From NCBI GenBank assembly GCA_020860205.1, contig JAJBUU010000011.1, forward strand, positions 1-64,000: a DNA stretch of 64,000 nucleotides, written 5' to 3'. Both the position numbers and the translations under genes were made by a program. Source of the DNA: Oscillospiraceae bacterium. Its GTDB lineage: Bacteria > Bacillota > Clostridia > Oscillospirales > Oscillospiraceae. The notes under the pieces are model-generated. The model was not told where the DNA came from. It made no database searches and was given only the letters and a program-made list of their open reading frames with translations. Of the stretch, positions 59,812-64,000 are shown one piece after another (position 1 is the stretch's first letter; every line of letters starts with the position of its first letter).

Positions 59812-60711
59812 ATGTCTGAACCCATTAAAAACCGCTATGAATTTGTCATCCTGTTCGATGTGGAAAACGGCAATCCCAACGGTGACCCTGACGCGGGCAA
59901 TATGCCGCGGGTGGACCCGGAGACCGGCTACGGTTTGGTCACTGACGTGTGTCTCAAGCGGAAGATCCGCAACTATGTGGAGGCCGTAAAAGAGGACGCT
60001 CCCGGCTACCGTATCTACATCAAGGACGGCGTCCCCCTGAACCGCAGCGACGCCGAAGCTCTGGACAAGTTTGGCTACAAGGGCGTGGACGAAAAGGGTC
60101 TGAAAGCCGCCAAAAAGGACGACCCCGCCCTGGACGGCAAGGTGCGCGATTTCATGTGCCAGAATTTCTACGATATCCGCACCTTTGGAGCCGTCATGAC
60201 CACCTTCGTCAAGGGCAACCTGAACTGCGGTCAGGTTCGCGGCCCGGTGCAGCTGTCCTTTGCCCGGTCGGTGGACCCCATCGTTCCACAGGAGGTCACC
60301 ATCACCCGCGTGGCCATCACCACTGAGGCGGATGCAGAGCGCAAGGGCACCGAGATGGGCCGTAAATACATCGTCCCCTATGCCCTCTACCGTGCAGAGG
60401 GGTATGTCTCCGCGAATCTGGCTCGTAAGACCACCGGCTTCTCTGAAACCGACCTTTCTCTGCTGTGGGAGGCCATTTTGAATATGTTTGAGACAGACCA
60501 CTCCGCCGCGCGGGGCAAAATGGCTGTCCGCAAACTCATCGTTTTTCGGCACGACAGCGAGCTGGGCTGCGCCCCGGCTTATAAGCTGTTTGACACGGTT
60601 CAGGTCTCCCGCAAAGACCCCGAAGCACCTGCCCGCGCCTATGGGGACTACGCCGTTACGGTGGACACCGCCGCCCTGCCTGCCGGTGTGACCTGTACGG
60701 AGCTGGCCTGA
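59812..60711 (+). CDS. cas7c: Cas7c (Csd2)
   Basis: KNRYEFVILFDVENGNPNGDPDAGNMPRVDPETGYGLVTDVCLKRKIRNYV. Confidence 0.96.
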   Translation: MSEPIKNRYEFVILFDVENGNPNGDPDAGNMPRVDPETGYGLVTDVCLKRKIRNYVEAVKEDAPGYRIYIKDGVPLNRSDAEALDKFGYKGVDEKGLKAAKKDDPALDGKVRDFMCQNFYDIRTFGAVMTTFVKGNLNCGQVRGPVQLSFARSVDPIVPQEVTITRVAITTEADAERKGTEMGRKYIVPYALYRAEGYVSANLARKTTGFSETDLSLLWEAILNMFETDHSAARGKMAVRKLIVFRHDSELGCAPAYKLFDTVQVSRKDPEAPARAYGDYAVTVDTAALPAGVTCTELA

Positions 60712-60715
60712 AACG

Positions 60716-61369
60716 ATGCAGGAGGACGAATACCTGCAGCTTTCCGGCATCCAGCACTTCGTCTTTTGCCGCCGCCAATGGGCGCTCATTCATCTGGAGC
60801 AGCAGTGGGCGGAAAACCTCCGCACCACCGAAGGGGCGCTGCTCCACAGGAACGCCCATGACGACCAGCAGCGCACCTGCCGTGGCGATCTGCTCACCGT
60901 CCGGGCCATGCGGGTCCACTCGGCCCGGCTGGGGCTTTCCGGGGAGTGCGACGTGGTGGAGTTCCGGCGTTCCCCCGACGGGGTTCCGCTGGCAGGGGAA
61001 AACGGCCTGTGGACGCCCTATCCTGTGGAGTACAAGCGGGGGCGGGTCAAGCCAACCTCCTGTGATGAAGCCCAGCTTTGCGCACAAGCGCTATGCCTGG
61101 AGGAAATGCTGTGCTGCACCATTCCATCGGGAGCGCTGTTTTACGGCCAACCCCGGCGGCGGCAGGAGGTCACCTTCACCCCGGAGCTGCGGACGCTGGT
61201 GGAAAACGCCGCTAAGGAGATGCATCAGATGTTCCGGCGTGGACATACCCCCAAAAGCAGGCCCACAAAGGGATGCAGCGCCTGTTCTATGAAGGATCTG
61301 TGTCTGCCCCGGCTGGCAAAAGCGTCCAGTGTTGCGGACTATCTGAAAGGGGCGTTGAAAGAACCGTGA
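60716..61369 (+). CDS. cas4: Cas4
   Basis: LSGIQHFVFCRRQWALIHLEQQW; C-terminal CSACSMKDLC FeS cysteines. Confidence 0.95.
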   Translation: MQEDEYLQLSGIQHFVFCRRQWALIHLEQQWAENLRTTEGALLHRNAHDDQQRTCRGDLLTVRAMRVHSARLGLSGECDVVEFRRSPDGVPLAGENGLWTPYPVEYKRGRVKPTSCDEAQLCAQALCLEEMLCCTIPSGALFYGQPRRRQEVTFTPELRTLVENAAKEMHQMFRRGHTPKSRPTKGCSACSMKDLCLPRLAKASSVADYLKGALKEP

Positions 61370-62397
61370 GACATCTGCTGAACACCCTTTTTGTCACCAT
61401 AGAGGACGCCTATACCACGCTGGACGGAGAAAACGTGGTGGTGCGCCGGGGGGAGGAAACGTTGGGGCGGTTCCCACTGCATATTCTGGAAGGCATTTTC
61501 CTGTTCACCTACCCCGGAGCTTCCCTAGCCCTGATGGGCAAGTGCGCCAGGGAAAATGTGAATCTGGTCTTTCTGACCCCCAGAGGGCGGTTCCTGGCTC
61601 GAACCTGCGGCATGAGCCAGGGCAACGTGCTGCTCCGCCGCGCGCAGTACCGGGCGGCGGACGACCCGCTGCAAAGCTGCCGCGTCGCCCGGAATATGAT
61701 CTTTGGCAAACTGAGCAACGCCCGGCAGGTGTTGGATCGGGCGCGCCGGGATCACGGCCCCCGGCTGGACACCCAGCGGTTTCTGGACGTTTCCGGCCAG
61801 CTCCAGGGGCTGCTGCCCCAAGTGCTGGAGGAAACCTCTCTGGATACCCTGCGGGGGCTGGAGGGAGCCGGAGCCAGCGCCTATTTCGGCCTGTTCGACG
61901 ACATGATTTTGCGCAATAAGGATGTCTTTTTCTTCCACGGACGAAGCCGCCGCCCGCCGCTGGATCGGGTCAACGCCCTGCTGTCCTTCGTCTACACCAT
62001 GCTGGGCAGCGAGTGCGCTTCGGCGTTGGAGATGGTGGGGCTGGACGCCTATGTGGGATTCCTCCACCGGGATCGGCCGGGGCGAACTTCCCTGGCTCAA
62101 GACCTGTTGGAGGAGCTGCGGCCCTGTATGGCGGATCGCTTTGCGCTGACCCTCATCAACAACCAGGAGGTCTCCGGCAAGGACTTCGAGGAGCAGGAAA
62201 ACGGCGCCGTTTTTCTGTCCGCCGAAGGCCGCAAGAAAGTGCAGCGAGCCTGGCAGGAGCGGAAGCAGGTGGTCATCACCCACCCATTTCTAAAGGAAAA
62301 AATCCCATGGGGACTGACGCCCTATGTGCAGGCGCTGCTGCTGGCCCGCTACCTCCGGGATGATCTGGACGGGTATCCACCGTTTATGTGGAAGTGA
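61366..62397 (+). CDS. cas1: Cas1 (type I-C)
   Basis: MRHLLNTLFVTIEDAYTTLDGENVVVRR; GTG start overlapping the cas4 stop. Confidence 0.95.
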   Translation: MRHLLNTLFVTIEDAYTTLDGENVVVRRGEETLGRFPLHILEGIFLFTYPGASLALMGKCARENVNLVFLTPRGRFLARTCGMSQGNVLLRRAQYRAADDPLQSCRVARNMIFGKLSNARQVLDRARRDHGPRLDTQRFLDVSGQLQGLLPQVLEETSLDTLRGLEGAGASAYFGLFDDMILRNKDVFFFHGRSRRPPLDRVNALLSFVYTMLGSECASALEMVGLDAYVGFLHRDRPGRTSLAQDLLEELRPCMADRFALTLINNQEVSGKDFEEQENGAVFLSAEGRKKVQRAWQERKQVVITHPFLKEKIPWGLTPYVQALLLARYLRDDLDGYPPFMWK

Positions 62398-62404
62398 GAC
62401 TGTT

Positions 62405-62695
62405 ATGCTTGTTGTCATCGCCTATGACGTAAACACCGAGGACGCCGCCGGGCAGCGCCGTCTGCGCAAGCTGGCCAAACAGTGTGTCAACTATGGTCAA
62501 CGGGTACAAAATTCAGTGTTTGAGTGTTCCCTGGACGCTGCCCAGTACCGCTTGCTTAAAGCGAAGCTCTGTGCTATAATGGACGTGGAGCGGGACAGCC
62601 TTCGGTTTTACAATCTTGGGAACAACTACCATGATCGGGTCGAGCATTTTGGGATCAAAGGCGGCTATGACGCCGCCGAGCCTTTGATTCTTTGA
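62405..62695 (+). CDS. cas2: Cas2
   Basis: MLVVIAYDVNTEDAAGQRRLRKLAKQCVNYGQRVQNSVFEC. Confidence 0.95.
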   Translation: MLVVIAYDVNTEDAAGQRRLRKLAKQCVNYGQRVQNSVFECSLDAAQYRLLKAKLCAIMDVERDSLRFYNLGNNYHDRVEHFGIKGGYDAAEPLIL

Positions 62696-62873
62696 CCCCC
62701 GGGCGCGAACGGGAAGCGAGCATCAAAACCCGGCTCTGTTCGCGCGAGCTGAACGGTCAAATTGCGTTAGTCTGGGAAGATTTTTTTCCAGTGCCGCATA
62801 CAGATTTGCCGTTTGGTTCATTATTTGTCGCAAAAATGTGCAACTTATCAAAAATTTTTTGTGCATTTTTGCT

Positions 62874-63111
62874 GTCGCCCCCCTCGCGGGGGGCGTGGAT
62901 TGAAATAATTTCATCCGGTGTCTGAATTTGTACATCTTCCGTCGCCCCCCTCGCGGGGGGCGTGGATTGAAATACGCTGATAACACCCAAGTAATCCGCA
63001 TCGGTGTAAGTCGCCCCCCTCGCGGGGGGCGTGGATTGAAATTTGTGGTGTTGGGAATTCTCTCAACGTACTTTCCAAGTCGCCCCCCTCGCGGGGGGCG
63101 TGGATTGAAAT
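62874..63111 (+). CRISPR. Type I-C CRISPR array: 4 identical 33-nt repeats, 3 spacers (34, 36, 36 nt)
   Basis: GTCGCCCCCCTCGCGGGGGGCGTGGATTGAAAT at 62874-62906, 62941-62973, 63010-63042, 63079-63111. Confidence 0.98.
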
Positions 63112-63271
63112 GATGACGCAAAAAGCCAAAAAAATCAAGCATACTATAGCAACGATCAAAATTACCGGCAGTAGTTTGACGCTCGGAACCACCTGAGCCC
63201 TTCCCGTTTTCACGGACACAAAAATGCTCAAAAATCCTGAATGAATCGCAGCCATTCTTCCTTATTCTTTC

Positions 63272-63400
63272 TCACGCAACTGCGGAGGCAGCGAGACGAG
63301 CCTCAAAAGCATTAGGCGAGACCCACTCCAGCACAGAATGCGGGCGCACAGAGTTGTAGAATGCCTCCATGTAAGCTCAAGAAACGCCTTCTGCTGCACA
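63272..63400 (-). pseudogene. IS3-family transposase OrfB C-terminal remnant
   Basis: Minus-strand YMEAFYNSVRPHSVLEWVSPNAFEARLAASAVA*; in-frame stop upstream. Confidence 0.7.
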
Positions 63401-63419
63401 CGAACAAACGGTAGCTTGG

Positions 63420-63510
63420 TTGATAAGATCAATGCCCTGGACGGCGAGTCCCGCATTGTCATGGAGTGTACCGGCCGTTACTATGAGCCGCTTAATCATC
63501 AAGTGCATTT
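63420..63510 (+). pseudogene. IS110-family transposase N-terminal remnant
   Basis: VDKINALDGESRIVMECTGRYYEPL resembles the IS110 VMEaTGrYhepl motif; truncated on both sides. Confidence 0.6.
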
Positions 63511-63534
63511 TTCAAAATTTTTACAAAATTTCCC

Positions 63535-63563
63535 TTTACATTCTATGCGCACTGTGCTATGAT
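63535..63563 (+). promoter_or_regulatory. Predicted promoter of the phosphoketolase gene
   Basis: TTTACA, 17 bp, TATGAT. Confidence 0.5.
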
Positions 63564-63792
63564 ATATGGGATGCACGTGACAAACGTCTGTAACGTCTCA
63601 TATAAGTATACAAGGCCGCCGTATTTTTCCCGATGGACGGTATAAAGCGGGCGCGGACAAGGGAAAATATGGGAAAGGCGGGCGCGGAACAGAATATGTA
63701 TGGAACGTGTGCAAAAAAACAGGAGCGGGCCGCTTGCGCATTGCGCGGCGCAGCCCGCGGGATGATCAAATCAAAAGGAGAAGGATCGCGGT

Positions 63793-64000
63793 ATGGATAA
63801 CGAACAATTAAGCAGCCACGAGGCGGCGCTGCTGGATCAGTGGTGGCGTGCGTCGAATTATCTCTCGGCCTGTCAGCTCTATCTGCTGGATAACCCACTC
63901 CTGAAGGAGCCGCTCACGCGGGAGCAGGTCAAGCGCAAAGTCGTGGGTCACTGGGGAACGGTGCCGGGACAGAACTTTATTTATACGCACTTGAACCGGC
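63793..64000 (+). CDS. Phosphoketolase (XFP family), 5' part, runs off the window
   Basis: ATGGATAAC... [83 protein letters not shown]. Confidence 0.9.
   Translation, partial: MDNEQLSSHEAALLDQWWRASNYLSACQLYLLDNPLLKEPLTREQVKRKVVGHWGTVPGQNFIYTHLNR

Noticed and set aside
62723-63255. Minus-strand ORFs with repeated ISIHAPREGGD / FNPRPPRGGR and plus-strand ORF 62928-63113
   Set aside because: Translations of the CRISPR repeats, not proteins.

Overview
Chromosomal window from a G+C-rich Firmicute (gene content and order resemble gut Clostridia/Oscillospiraceae; inferred, not searched). Most of it is housekeeping: an arginine/pyrimidine operon on the minus strand (argG-argH-argF-carA-carB) in which carB is fused to a dapF-like domain; a PBP/FtsW pair; a yybP-ykoY (Mn2+) riboswitch with a UPF0016 exporter; mutY; whiA-rapZ-murB-hprK; rpmB; cstA; DNA-alkylation repair; glgCD; a T-box with thrS; prfB; birA; a flavin reductase/rubredoxin/rubrerythrin ORF; obgE-rpmA-rplU; apeB; a TsaC-CoaE fusion; prfA; glnA type III; and khpA-rpsP-ffh-ylxM. 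From ~54.9 to 63.1 kb there is a complete type I-C CRISPR-Cas locus (cas3, cas5c, cas8c, cas7c, cas4, cas1, cas2) with a short array (4 identical 33-nt repeats, 3 spacers). It is followed by transposase debris and the start of a phosphoketolase gene. The main find is in the cas3-cas5 intergenic region (57.17-57.36 kb). A minus-strand unit there has its own promoter (TTGTCA-17-TATAAT), a shortened CRISPR repeat placed at the predicted +1 (GTCAGCGAAAGCTGTGGATTGAAAT, with the same 12-nt 3' end as the array repeats), a spacer-like segment, and a terminator hairpin. The first 17 nt of that spacer-like segment match the leader of the divergent cas5-8-7-4-1-2 transcript at 15/17 positions. The site is flanked by TTC, the canonical I-C PAM, and the only two mismatches are at positions 6 and 12, the bases Cascade flips out. 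This looks like a mini-crRNA (CreR/CreA-like) that directs Cascade to repress its own operon.
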